A DNA stretch of 64,000 nt, taken from assembly GCA_943788825.1 (NCBI GenBank), contig CALSRT010000007.1, forward strand, positions 261,564-325,563, read 5' to 3'. The position numbers and the translations under genes were made by a program. The first letter of the stretch is position 1, and each line of letters begins with the position of its first letter. Shown piece by piece: positions 27,914 to 36,698 of this stretch. The notes beneath the pieces were generated by a model that was given only the letters and a program-made list of their open reading frames with translations, was not told the DNA's origin and made no database searches. The stretch is from UBA4582 sp002389265. GTDB lineage: Bacteria; Pseudomonadota; Gammaproteobacteria; Pseudomonadales; Azotimanducaceae.

Positions 27914-28516
27914 TTAGCTCATATAGCGCCGGTCAAGCTCGTTCTGAATAATGCTAATACACTGGGACGCGTGAAGCATTACTGGACCCAGGGAGATCTT
28001 TTTGACACCTTGCCGCACCATCGCTTTAAAATTCTTTTTTGGCATGGGTATATGGTCCGTCAACAGGAATACCGCATCCACTGGGATATCCACTGTTCGA
28101 ATGTCATCGCCCTTGGGATCCAGCAAAAACACTTGTCGCTCTAAGACTTTGGCTTTCACTAGATGTTCGAAGCTGATGGCGGTGGCCCGCACGCCAATGG
28201 GCGTGGTAACGCTAACCTCTTTACCGAGACCCTTGGCAAACTGCAGGCTGTCAGCAATCACCTTGAGCAGCGCGGCTTCCGTCGTACCACCCAAGTTACC
28301 AAGCTGCGCACCTTGCAGCGTCAGGCAACGGGAAAAATCCAATGAATCTTCAAGCACCAGGCTGAGCGTTGTGTCTTCTCGATGACCTTTGGATATTAAC
28401 AAAGCGCTGACGATGATCTGCGCCAGGTACTCTACATGGGCACCGGTACCCACTGACGCCAGGAAATGAGCGGGATCGGTGCTGGCGGCACGGGCACGAA
28501 CAATAAATTCAGGCAT
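27914..28516 (-). CDS. TrmY-like SPOUT methyltransferase (UPF0217)
   Basis: Predicted SAM-dependent SPOUT enzyme of 200 residues related to archaeal TrmY, which methylates N1 of pseudouridine 54 in tRNA. The N-terminus MPEFIVRARAASTDP and the C-terminal knot motifs match: VFLLTDHIPMP, KISLGPVMLHASQCISIIQNELDRR. Bacterial members are known as UPF0217 and their target is less clear than for archaea. It lies 6 bases after the serine-hydrolase gene and 104 bases before fno, all on one strand. An RNA-modification gene beside F420 biosynthesis is unexpected; it may be an operon passenger of archaeal affinity. Confidence 0.83.
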   Translation of the reverse strand: MPEFIVRARAASTDPAHFLASVGTGAHVEYLAQIIVSALLISKGHREDTTLSLVLEDSLDFSRCLTLQGAQLGNLGGTTEAALLKVIADSLQFAKGLGKEVSVTTPIGVRATAISFEHLVKAKVLERQVFLLDPKGDDIRTVDIPVDAVFLLTDHIPMPKKNFKAMVRQGVKKISLGPVMLHASQCISIIQNELDRRYMS

Positions 28517-28522
28517 GGACCA

Positions 28523-29641
28523 CTAACCTTTTAGACTGCGGTAGAAAGCTGTAGCCAGCGTCCCCGAACGTGTATCACCCATCAGACCCGGGTGCATCTT
28601 ATTCATCACATAGGCAATGCTACTGCGCGCCGCTTGGTCGATGATCACCAAAGAACCACCCCAACCACCCCAGGAACACACCTGAGGCTTGATAATCCCG
28701 AAGCCCAAACCAAAGCTCATTGGCACATTCAACACCAGATCCTCGCCTGAGATCCGCGGCCGCATCACGCTGGAGGCAGTCTCCGGCGACATCAGCCTAA
28801 CGCCATTGGCCGCACCACCACAGGCCAGTATCGCGTGGATTTTGGCGACTGATCGCGCATTACCATGACCATTGGCCGCCGGAATTTCCGCTCGACGCCA
28901 GCCCTCGGTTCTTGACGCCAGGGCATTGGTTGCAGGGCTTCTAAAGGTTTTAACGCGAATGGAGTCAGCGTCACCGGCCAATTCCAGTCGACCTTTCGAG
29001 TTAGGGGGCACCAGATCACTGATGCGTGGGAATTCAGACAGCGGCACTCCGATAAAGAAGTCAGCCTGTAATGGCCGCGCAATCTCGGTCTGAAAGAATT
29101 CGCCGATACTCTGACCGGTAATGCGCCGAACAATCTCGCCGATTAAAAACCCCTGGGTAATCGCGTGATAGCCCGTGACCGAACCCGGCGTCCACCAAGG
29201 CTTTTGCGCCGCCAGTAAATCGGTGATCTTGTCCCAGTCATACAATTGGGTCTCAGAGACCCTGACCTCCAGACCTGAGAGCCCCGCCGCATGGTTCATC
29301 ACATGCCAGACTTTGACTTCCTCTTTCCCGTTCTGGGCAAATTCGGGCCAGTACTGTGCTACCGGCGCATCGAAGTCCAATTCACCCCGATCCGCCAAAA
29401 GCAGCGCACACAAAAAAGACATGGTTTTGGTCGTACTGTAGACATTGGTGATGGTGTTTTCCTGCCAGGGTATCTGTTGCGCCTCATCCTGGTGCCCTCC
29501 CCAGAGATCAACCACCATCTCGCCATCAACCGTGGCCGCGAAGGAAGCTCCGAGATCAGCCCCAGATTCAATACTCGCAGCGAGTAATTCTCTGACATTT
29601 TCGAATCGGGGATCGCAATACCCTTGAATCTCTATAGACAT
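28523..29641 (-). CDS. Beta-lactamase-fold serine hydrolase (esterase family VIII type)
   Basis: Serine hydrolase of about 372 residues in the class C beta-lactamase/EstB family. The catalytic SxxK is STTK in NVYSTTKTMSFLCALLL. The N-terminus IQGYCDPRFENVRELLAASI and the late GFGIIKPQVCSWGGWGGSLVIID region are typical of the lipid-ester hydrolases often found beside acyl-CoA genes in actinobacteria and marine proteobacteria. No signal peptide is seen, so it is probably cytoplasmic. The frame runs 66 bases upstream; ATG 29641 gives the family-like N-terminus. It is the first gene of the strand block that leads into the F420 operon. Confidence 0.87.
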   Translation of the reverse strand: MSIEIQGYCDPRFENVRELLAASIESGADLGASFAATVDGEMVVDLWGGHQDEAQQIPWQENTITNVYSTTKTMSFLCALLLADRGELDFDAPVAQYWPEFAQNGKEEVKVWHVMNHAAGLSGLEVRVSETQLYDWDKITDLLAAQKPWWTPGSVTGYHAITQGFLIGEIVRRITGQSIGEFFQTEIARPLQADFFIGVPLSEFPRISDLVPPNSKGRLELAGDADSIRVKTFRSPATNALASRTEGWRRAEIPAANGHGNARSVAKIHAILACGGAANGVRLMSPETASSVMRPRISGEDLVLNVPMSFGLGFGIIKPQVCSWGGWGGSLVIIDQAARSSIAYVMNKMHPGLMGDTRSGTLATAFYRSLKG

Positions 29642-30398
29642 ACGTTTCACCATCATAATATGAATGTTTCGCTCACTGGCTGAGCTGCCAGGCTGACTTC
29701 TCTCCAAACACGTCAGCCTGCCTCTTATTGCCTCGCCTCGACCGACGTTATAAGAACACTCAGGTCAAGCCATTGGCAATACCCAACATCGAACAGTGTC
29801 TTGATATCGATGCTTCAGTTTGGAATCTGAAGCTCACCCCATCTTAAAAAGCAAATTAACAGGAGATTTAGATTGCGTTGAAGATCGAATCCGTGAATGA
29901 CAAAAGTTTTCCACAATTTCTGTGGATAAGTCTGGTGATAACTTCTTCCACCAAGGGTTTAAGGGCTAAAAACCAGCCACTATGAAATTGTACATTTTTT
30001 AACCAGATCATGAGGGCCGCGTAATATCAATAACTTACGTGCGCAATCTAGAATAATCGAGAACAATCATGATCTCTGCTGGAATTTTTCCAACTCGGGT
30101 CAGATTGTGAATAAGTTTTTCAGGTTTTGTTAAAAACACCCTAAAAAACCCGTCTCAAACAACCTGTTAAAGGTGGTTTTTCGACATCTGACCCTAAATT
30201 TAGCCCAACCTAGCACGGGGTTAGTCTCCACATGATGGGCGCCACAGTTGAACTGCAATGGGATGCCTGCGAGCAATAGCCAAAATAAAGAACAGCATTC
30301 AATCGAAACATTTCCAGCCCGATATACCGAATGTCTGGTGGCACGGTCTGTCTTTGTGCTATTTTTGCGCCACATGACTCCACAATAAGCCGCGACAC
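29642..30398. other. Long gene-free, partly AT-rich interval
   Basis: About 750 bases between divergent genes. No credible coding region was found. It contains three DnaA-box matches (separate entry), several GATC sites (29883, around 30006 and 30071) and T- and A-rich runs near 29990-30180. The promoters of both flanking genes must lie here. The function is unassigned. Confidence 0.6.
29907..30115. promoter_or_regulatory. Cluster of three DnaA-box-like sites
   Basis: TTTTCCACA (29907-29915) and TGTGGATAA, the reverse of TTATCCACA (29921-29929), face each other across five bases. A third box, TGTGAATAA (reverse of TTATTCACA), is at 30107-30115. All fit TTWTNCACA. No dnaA, parAB, gidA or rpmH is nearby, so this is not the standard gammaproteobacterial oriC context. 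It could be a DnaA-titration or reactivation locus, or DnaA-controlled promoters. Confidence 0.5.
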
Positions 30399-32204
30399 AT
30401 GGGTGCAATTTCAAACTTTTTCGGTGATCTCAAGGTCATCCTCGCAACGCTAACTCAATCGGCTCCGCAAGATGACCAGGTGGGCTCTCTGGCGCTACTG
30501 GTTCAACAACATGCGCGATCCCATCCGCAGGATATTGCCTTGTTGTGCGAAAACGAGGTCGTTACCTGGCAAGCATTGAATGCCCGAGCTAATCGGGTTG
30601 CACAAACACTCAAAGCTCAGGGTGTCGAGCATGGTGACTGCGTCAGCATTTTCATGCAAAACCGGATTGAGTTTGTCGTCGCGCTGCTTGGCGTGACGAA
30701 GTTGGGGGCGATCGGCGGGTTAATCAATACTAACCTGACACTCAAACCACTCACCCATTGCATCAGCTTGATTCAGTCGAAGAAGTGTATCTTTGGTGAG
30801 GAATTGACCGGCGCACTGGCAGAGATTCGTGGTGATCTGGACCTGCAGGACGGCAGAGATTATTTATTTGTCAGCGATAGTGGCGCCTCGAAGGCACCAG
30901 ACTGGGCCCTGAATCTGAGCTGCAAAGATGCCGCCGATGACACGCCCGATCCGGTTGAAGCGGCCAAAGTCAAACTGGGCGACAAGGCGTTTTACGTCTT
31001 CACCTCTGGCACCACCGGCTTACCCAAAGCGGCCATAGTGTCCTATAAACGCGCCTTGTTCGCGGCCGACTTATCTTCCAAGTCAGTGATGCGGATCACC
31101 CGTCAGGATCGAATGTATAACTGCTTACCGCTGTATCACGGCACGGGCCTGATGATTGGCCTCATGGCGACCTTTCAGGTAGGTGCGTCAACGGTCATCA
31201 AGAGACGCCTGTCGGTCAGCGCTTTCTGGGACGATATCCGCCGCTATCAATGTACGTGCTTCGTCTATATCGGCGAATTTATTCGCTACTTGATGAGCAG
31301 ACCAGCACAGGCTAACGACGCGCAGAACCCTATTAGAGCCATTATTGGCAATGGTCTGCGCCCGGACATATGGGAGGCTTTTCAGTCGCGTTTCAATATC
31401 GAGCGCATTGGTGAATTCTACGCAGCAAGCGAGGGCAATGGCGGCTTTGCCAACGTGTTTAACAAAACCTGCACCGTCGGTCTCAGCAGCGTACCGGTCA
31501 AACTGGTTAAATATGATGTCGCCGCTGACGAAATACTAAGAGACAACGACGGCCACTGCATTGAGGTCGGAAACGGCGAAACGGGTCTTTTGTTAATCCA
31601 GGTGACAGATAAATCGAAATTTGACGGCTATACCGATGCCGAGGCCTCAGCAAAGAAACTCCTGAACAATGTACTTGAGCCGGGCGACCAGTACTTTAAC
31701 AGCGGCGACCTGATGAAAACCGTGGATGTCGGCTTTGCCTTTGGGCAAAAGCACTATCAATTTGTCGATCGGGTTGGCGACACCTTCCGTTGGAAGAGTG
31801 AAAACGTATCCACCAATGAGATCGCGGAAATCATCAACGACCACAAAGATGTCGTGTTCTCTAATATTTATGGTGTCGAAATCCCCGGCGCCGATGGCCG
31901 CGCCGGCATGGCTGCCATCGTTTTCAGGGACGACATCAATCTTGGCAATATCGATCTGACGTCACTCTCTGAGCACATCGTCAAGAATCTACCCAGCTAT
32001 GCTCGGCCACTCTTTCTTCGCGTTCTGAAAGAACTGCCCACAACTACGACCCACAAACTGCAGAAAAATGACCTGCGCGCCGAAGCCTATCACCTCGACC
32101 GAGTTGATGATGACTTGCTGGTACTGAAACCCGGCACTACCTGCTACGCCAGGTTAGACACCGACTTCTACGATAAAATCATCAGTCGCGAAGTGGCGTT
32201 CTAG
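30399..32204 (+). CDS. Long-chain acyl-CoA synthetase, FATP/FadD6-like
   Basis: Adenylate-forming enzyme of 601 residues resembling very-long-chain acyl-CoA synthetases and fatty acid transport proteins. Motifs are YVFTSGTTGLPKAAIVSYKR (AMP loop), NCLPLYHGTGLMIG, IGEFYAASEGN and the lid FVDRVGDTFRWKSENVSTNE. The ending TTTTHKLQKNDLRAEAY holds the usual Lys region. It activates long acyl chains and differs clearly from the ligase at 7269. The start ATG 30399 has no strong Shine-Dalgarno. Its stop lies on the junction of a 14-bp tandem duplication. Confidence 0.92.
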   Translation: MGAISNFFGDLKVILATLTQSAPQDDQVGSLALLVQQHARSHPQDIALLCENEVVTWQALNARANRVAQTLKAQGVEHGDCVSIFMQNRIEFVVALLGVTKLGAIGGLINTNLTLKPLTHCISLIQSKKCIFGEELTGALAEIRGDLDLQDGRDYLFVSDSGASKAPDWALNLSCKDAADDTPDPVEAAKVKLGDKAFYVFTSGTTGLPKAAIVSYKRALFAADLSSKSVMRITRQDRMYNCLPLYHGTGLMIGLMATFQVGASTVIKRRLSVSAFWDDIRRYQCTCFVYIGEFIRYLMSRPAQANDAQNPIRAIIGNGLRPDIWEAFQSRFNIERIGEFYAASEGNGGFANVFNKTCTVGLSSVPVKLVKYDVAADEILRDNDGHCIEVGNGETGLLLIQVTDKSKFDGYTDAEASAKKLLNNVLEPGDQYFNSGDLMKTVDVGFAFGQKHYQFVDRVGDTFRWKSENVSTNEIAEIINDHKDVVFSNIYGVEIPGADGRAGMAAIVFRDDINLGNIDLTSLSEHIVKNLPSYARPLFLRVLKELPTTTTHKLQKNDLRAEAYHLDRVDDDLLVLKPGTTCYARLDTDFYDKIISREVAF

Positions 32205-32224
32205 AAGTGGCATTCTAGAATGCC
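32190..32224 (+). repeat. 14-bp tandem duplication at the ligase stop, with palindrome
   Basis: GAAGTGGCGTTCTA (32190-32203) is followed directly by GAAGTGGCATTCTA (32204-32217). The stop TAG (32202-32204) straddles the join. The second copy runs into the perfect palindrome GGCATTCTAGAATGCC (32209-32224), which could form a hairpin after the stop codon. Confidence 0.75.
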
Positions 32225-32344
32225 AAACGCCACCTTGCGGCGCGAGGTAAGGCCCATGTCGCCAACGTGAGCGCTGCGCTCAAACCTCTTGAGAGGATCT
32301 GACGCTGACGCCGAACACTGGTTTGTTGACTTAAGGAGACCCAC

Positions 32345-32899
32345 ATGAGTAGAACCATCGTTGGCGTGATCACGACCACCTTTGTCATTTTTATCTATGG
32401 TTTTTTGTTCTGGCAGGTCAATGCCCTGCCCTACGAAGCCTTGCAGCAAACTTCCGATGACGTCGCCGCCCAAACTATGCTTAAAGAGCATTTTCCTCGC
32501 TCAGGGAGCTACTATATTCCCGGGCGACAAAACAGCGAGGCTGACTTCATCAAGCTCGCAGAACAGGGCCCGGTGGGCTTTGTCCATATTGATATCGATG
32601 GCAAGCCTGCCTTCGATCCTGCCGTCATGATCAGGGGCCTGGTCTTGAATTTTTTGTTCGTCAGTCTGTTGGCTGGCCTGTTCAAAATAACTCGCGCGAC
32701 TGAGTTTCGAGATTTCGCCAGAACCTCACTGGTTGCCGGCGCCGCTGCCGTGCTGCTGATTGACGGTGGCAACATCGTCTGGTGGTCAGCACCCATTAAC
32801 TGGCAAATCTGGTTCAGCATTTATCACTTCACCACCTTCGTCATTGCCGGCCATCTACTGGGTATTTTTATGAAAACCAAGGCCTCAACAATTGGATGA
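32345..32899 (+). CDS. Small multi-pass membrane protein of unknown function
   Basis: Protein of 184 residues with about four hydrophobic segments: residues 5-25 (GVITTTFVIFIYGFLFW), about 98-115 (LVLNFLFVSLLAGLF), about 128-145 (LVAGAAAVLLIDGGNIVWW) and 155-175. Between the first and second lies a soluble loop with IPGRQNSEADF. A good AAGGAG Shine-Dalgarno precedes the ATG. No family is recognised with confidence. It follows the acyl-CoA synthetase by 140 bases on the same strand. Confidence 0.75.
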   Translation: MSRTIVGVITTTFVIFIYGFLFWQVNALPYEALQQTSDDVAAQTMLKEHFPRSGSYYIPGRQNSEADFIKLAEQGPVGFVHIDIDGKPAFDPAVMIRGLVLNFLFVSLLAGLFKITRATEFRDFARTSLVAGAAAVLLIDGGNIVWWSAPINWQIWFSIYHFTTFVIAGHLLGIFMKTKASTIG

Positions 32900-33134
32900 T
32901 CGAACGCGCCACAACGGGTACTTTCAATGACCACAAAGCCTCAGTCACGCTGGACGCGCTTGGCCTGGAGCCATACCCTCTTACCCATTAATCTGAGTGC
33001 GGGGCAGGCCGAAGCAAGCTTTACCGATGACGCGCAAAGTTTGGTTCAGACTTGAACTTGAGAAGCAGAAACTGCTGCCCGTTAGGTTCATGACCTGCGG
33101 GCAGCAAACTCAGCTTACCTAAAACTCAGCGCAC

Positions 33135-34037
33135 CTAGAAGATGGCTAACATCTCTTCAAATGCCACCATCTGCCCACCCTTGGCAGACGAGGGCACCAA
33201 GATGGGCGTTTTTATCCCCGCATCAAACCAGGCTTCAATCCCGTCTCTAACCTGCGTTGCGGTACCGAACAGGGTCGTGTCAGCCAACCATTGATCTGTG
33301 AGAAAGTGCGGGATTCGATCTCGATCACCTGCTTCTATCGCGGCTTCGATGCCATTCATTTCATCTTCGTAACCGGCTTCTTTCCAATAATTCCGGTAAT
33401 TCGGCAACATGGCATAGGAGGTCAGCGTCTTTCGATTCACTGCCTTGGCAGCTTCAAGATCATCGCTGATACAAGTCGGGATCATGTCGCCAATAAAAAA
33501 GTCATCACTGTTTCTGGCCGTCGCCGACACCGCCGTCAACGACTCAGCCATATGGGACCGTGCGCCATTCGCAAACACCATACCCTGGCCAATATCCTCA
33601 GACAGCCCAATCATCTTCTTTCGCAAGGTCGCAAGGACAATGGGCGGTAATTCGCCGACTCGGGGTACTGCACGTAACTCTTCCACAAAATTACGCGTAT
33701 CGGTCAGGGGCTTACCCGCTGAAATACCCCGAGATCTCAAGGCAGGCTCATGACTAACACCAATACCGAATCGAAACCGGCCATCTGATACTTCGTGAAT
33801 AAAGGATGCTGTTTGGGCAAAGTCTGCCACCTGCCGAAAATAGATCGGCATGATACTGGTACCAAAGACGATTTCATTCGTGGTGAATGCCAAGGCTTCG
33901 CAGAGCGCCATAGAATCCCCCATGCTTGGGGCGAAAATACCGCTGAAGCCACGCTTCTCAATTTCAACCGCCAGCTCAATCGTTGCTTTTCGGCGGCCGG
34001 GCACGGCCGCCAGACTTAATGCGGGCATTCTGGTCAT
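33135..34037 (-). CDS. LLM-class flavin/F420-dependent oxidoreductase
   Basis: Third luciferase-like protein, 300 residues. It includes ELAVEIEKRGFSGIFAPSMGDSMALCEALA, VFGTSIMPIYFRQVADFAQTASFIHEVSDGRFRFGIGVSHEP and the late LFGTATQVRDGIEAWFDAGI. Divergent from the pair at 19950-22052. The ATG at 34037 follows AGAGGAATTGATC; a TTG two codons upstream is unlikely. It is divergent from the DsbA-like gene. The cofactor is inferred to be F420 only because an F420 operon exists about 6 kb away. Confidence 0.85.
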   Translation of the reverse strand: MTRMPALSLAAVPGRRKATIELAVEIEKRGFSGIFAPSMGDSMALCEALAFTTNEIVFGTSIMPIYFRQVADFAQTASFIHEVSDGRFRFGIGVSHEPALRSRGISAGKPLTDTRNFVEELRAVPRVGELPPIVLATLRKKMIGLSEDIGQGMVFANGARSHMAESLTAVSATARNSDDFFIGDMIPTCISDDLEAAKAVNRKTLTSYAMLPNYRNYWKEAGYEDEMNGIEAAIEAGDRDRIPHFLTDQWLADTTLFGTATQVRDGIEAWFDAGIKTPILVPSSAKGGQMVAFEEMLAIF

Positions 34038-34190
34038 GATCAATTCCTCTTCCAGGTCAGTTCGATTCAGATTTTGATAACAGCTAACTTTTCCTCATCG
34101 CTAGCATGGTACACAATTCACTCGGGCCTCACCATCAACCCCGCTAATGGGTATACTTCAGCCTTCACTGATGAGCAGGAGTCCCGCCCG

Positions 34191-34895
34191 ATGGCCAAGC
34201 GCAGCAAAAAAATTGTGGTTATACAGAAATTTTTCTTTGGCCTTGTTGGTCTGGCGGCACTGGCCGTCGTCGGCTATGCCTTGACCACCATCGTCGTGGA
34301 CGCGCCGGACGGAGAGTTTATCGAGGGCAAGCATTACTTGGTCATAGAGCAACCCCGCCGGATCCGGGGCGACAAAGTCGAAATCATGGAGTTCTTCTCC
34401 TATGGCTGCATCCACTGCTACAACTTCGACCCCTTGCTCGACGACTGGCTAGAGACTCACGGAGACGAGGTTAATATGGTTCGTAACCCAACAGTAGCCG
34501 GCGAATCCTGGCGATTGCTGGCCCAAACCTACTACACGATGCTGGATCTTGACCTACTCAAAGAGACTCACAGCCGGATCTTTATCGAGATTCATCAACT
34601 GGGCAACAATTTCAGATCCGCCGAGGAAATCGCCGATTGGTTTGACGGTAAAGGGACTACCCGCGCGGAATTTTTAACAGTCTTTAACTCGGCGAATATT
34701 CAACGCCGCCTGGCGAATGCCGATAATCTGAATCGCCAACTCAAGATCGTGACAATCCCCAGCATTGTCGTGAACGGTAAGTATCTGGTCAGCATTAACC
34801 GCGAAGTCGGTCCAAAACGCATGCTCGAGGTCGTGGATTATCTGATCAAACAAGAATCTCAGCCAGTCGCTACAATCGCCAGCAGCGGTAGCTAG
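34191..34895 (+). CDS. Membrane-anchored DsbA-like thiol:disulfide oxidoreductase
   Basis: Protein of 234 residues with an N-terminal anchor (FFFGLVGLAALAVVGYALTT) and a periplasmic thioredoxin-fold domain of the DsbA class. The active site is Cys73-Ile-His-Cys76 in FFSYGCIHCYNF, close to DsbA's CPHC. The cis-proline loop is in VTIPSIVVNGKY. It would introduce disulfides in envelope proteins. The frame is open from 34074, but ATG 34191 has AGGAG 11 bases upstream and gives a proper anchor. The stop TAG lies in the first unit of a six-copy tandem repeat. Confidence 0.88.
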   Translation: MAKRSKKIVVIQKFFFGLVGLAALAVVGYALTTIVVDAPDGEFIEGKHYLVIEQPRRIRGDKVEIMEFFSYGCIHCYNFDPLLDDWLETHGDEVNMVRNPTVAGESWRLLAQTYYTMLDLDLLKETHSRIFIEIHQLGNNFRSAEEIADWFDGKGTTRAEFLTVFNSANIQRRLANADNLNRQLKIVTIPSIVVNGKYLVSINREVGPKRMLEVVDYLIKQESQPVATIASSGS

Positions 34896-34978
34896 GTGCC
34901 CCCGGCTAGGCGCCCCCGGCTAGGTGCCCCCGGCTAGGCGCCCCCGGCTAGGTGCCCCCGGCTAGGTACTCCCGGCTG
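34891..34978 (+). repeat. Six-copy 14-bp tandem repeat across the dsbA-like stop
   Basis: Six near-identical units of GGCTAGGTGCCCCC, with small changes (GGTG/GGCG, GGTACTC), running from the DsbA-like stop codon (34893-34895) almost to the next gene. Because 14 is not a multiple of 3, loss of the first stop would put TAGs in changing frames. The array is G+C-rich and could block or terminate transcription. Confidence 0.88.
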
Positions 34979-34988
34979 GGCAGGCCTG

Positions 34989-35330
34989 TTACTCGCCATG
35001 CTTCTTGTGTAGGTGTGGCGTAGATGCACTATCCCCAGACTTCATGTAGCGTTGTTCTGTGCCGGAGCGAGTGACATTTTCATAGACACCATTATCTCGT
35101 TTCACCAACTTGGTAAATCCCAGGTTTTTCAAACCACTATTACCCACGGGTGTATTCGCCATCGGGGCGCTGGTAATGATTCGGCTCACTGGCTTTGACC
35201 CGTCCACAGCACCCAAAGCATGGCCACTCACCGCACAAACTTCCCCCCAAGTTTGTAGCTTATGAGTCATCGGGTGACTCACCTCAACGACTTCGCCGTT
35301 GTATTCACAGAAATAGTCGTAGCGTGGCAT
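34989..35330 (-). CDS. FmdB-like small protein with degenerate zinc ribbon
   Basis: Protein of 113 residues starting PRYDYFCEYNGEVVEVSHPM, similar to the FmdB/zinc-ribbon family start (PxYxYxCxxCG). The usual paired cysteines are mostly lost. One Cys is at 7 and another lies in WGEVCAVSG, so a normal zinc ribbon is not formed by CxxC pairs. The C-terminal half is basic and His-rich (HLHKKHGE). AGGAG sits six bases before the ATG. Role unknown; FmdB itself was named from a formamidase cluster. Confidence 0.7.
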   Translation of the reverse strand: MPRYDYFCEYNGEVVEVSHPMTHKLQTWGEVCAVSGHALGAVDGSKPVSRIITSAPMANTPVGNSGLKNLGFTKLVKRDNGVYENVTRSGTEQRYMKSGDSASTPHLHKKHGE

Positions 35331-35421
35331 CACTGTCTCCTAAGCCGTTGGTCACCGATTCATCCATGAATCGGCGTCTATGGAGCTTCTACATTCAAGC
35401 TTTCACCTTCAGTCGGCGAGT

Positions 35422-36576
35422 CTAACGACCCACCAGACTACGAGAAATCAACTCTTTCATAATTTCTGATGTGCCACCGTAAATGCGTTGAATCCGGGCA
35501 TCTACATAGGCTCTCGAAATTTTATATTCGCGCATATAGCCATAACCGCCGAAGATTTGTACACATTTGTCGGCGACTCGACCCTGCATCTCACTGGCAG
35601 CCAGCTTACACATTGAGGCCTCCGCGGGGGTCAATTCATCGTTGATATAGCGGGCAACATACTTCTCTACCAAGGCTTTGTTCAATTCAATTTCGGTTTT
35701 CATATCAGCCAGTACATAGCGCGTGTTTTGAAAACGTGAGATCGGCTCCCCGAAGGCTTTGCGCTCCAACGTATACTCAATTGTCGAATCCAACATGCCT
35801 TCCGCTGCTGCCACACAGCCAACGCCCAAAATCAGACGCTCTCGCGGCAGCTCGTTCATCAGATTTGCAAAACCTTTACCTTCACCACCGAGTGCCTGGT
35901 CAGCTGGAACGCGCATATCTTGGAAAAACAATTCAGAAGTATCGCCGGAATGCAGACCCATCTTCTCCAAATTCCGGCCGCGCTGAAAACCAGCCAACTG
36001 GGCATCAACCGTAAACAGCGTCATACCTTTCGCACCCTGGGTCGGGTCAGTCTTGACCGCCAAAACGATGACATCACAATGTTGACCATTGGTGATAAAG
36101 GTTTTCTGGCCGTTGACGACGTACTCGTCACCGTCTTTCACGGCGCTGGTCTTCATGCCTTGCAAGTCGCTACCCGCACCGGGCTCTGTCATGCCGATGG
36201 CACCCACACATTCACCACTGGCCATCTTTGGCAACCAATGGAGTTTTTGTTGCTCTGTACCCAGGTGCAAAATATAGGGCGCAACAATGTCGGAATGCAC
36301 GGATACGGCAGAAGCCAAAGCGCCGTAGCCAAGCCGTGAAATTTCCTCAACGACGACGCAACTGAGCTCAAATGAGGCATCAAAACCACCGTATTCTGAA
36401 GGTAGGTCAACGCACAAAAAACCATTCTCACCAAGCTTGTTCCAGAGTTCACGAGGCCAGATTTCGGCCTTCTCCCATTTCTCGTAATCCGGTTCGACTT
36501 CTGCGTCCAGAAACTTGACCAGGTTTTCCCGGAATAGGGCTTTCTCGGCGGAACTCAACTGCACGACTTCACTCAC
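35422..36576 (-). CDS. Acyl-CoA dehydrogenase (long-chain/isovaleryl-like)
   Basis: FAD-dependent alpha,beta-dehydrogenation of an acyl-CoA. It has 384 residues. Signature segments are GAIGMTEPGAGSDLQGMKTSA, YVVNGQKTFITNGQHCD, RKAFGEPISRFQ and the C-terminal QIFGGYGYMREYKISRAYVDARIQRIYGGTSEIMKE. The usual C-terminal catalytic Glu of medium-chain enzymes (YEGTS) is Gly here (YGGTS). A Glu in PRERLILGVG near residue 245 is the likely base, as in long-chain and isovaleryl-CoA dehydrogenases. It is followed on the same strand by the FmdB-like gene. Confidence 0.94.
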   Translation of the reverse strand: MSEVVQLSSAEKALFRENLVKFLDAEVEPDYEKWEKAEIWPRELWNKLGENGFLCVDLPSEYGGFDASFELSCVVVEEISRLGYGALASAVSVHSDIVAPYILHLGTEQQKLHWLPKMASGECVGAIGMTEPGAGSDLQGMKTSAVKDGDEYVVNGQKTFITNGQHCDVIVLAVKTDPTQGAKGMTLFTVDAQLAGFQRGRNLEKMGLHSGDTSELFFQDMRVPADQALGGEGKGFANLMNELPRERLILGVGCVAAAEGMLDSTIEYTLERKAFGEPISRFQNTRYVLADMKTEIELNKALVEKYVARYINDELTPAEASMCKLAASEMQGRVADKCVQIFGGYGYMREYKISRAYVDARIQRIYGGTSEIMKELISRSLVGR

Positions 36577-36698
36577 GGCTTCTGCCTCTCTAGTTCAAAA
36601 TTGTCATATTATTAACATCAAACGACGCGCATTCTAGGCGTTTAGCGCAAAGAATTCGACCGTCAACATAGATTTAGCATCTGGCAACTGCTCCATCC

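Noticed and set aside
29907..30115. Chromosomal replication origin
   Set aside because: DnaA boxes are present, but there is no dnaA, rpmH, gidA or parAB and no clear run of boxes beside an AT-rich unwinding region. Kept only as a DnaA-box cluster.
34891..34978. CRISPR array
   Set aside because: Units are 14 bp and directly adjacent with no unique spacers; no cas genes in the window.
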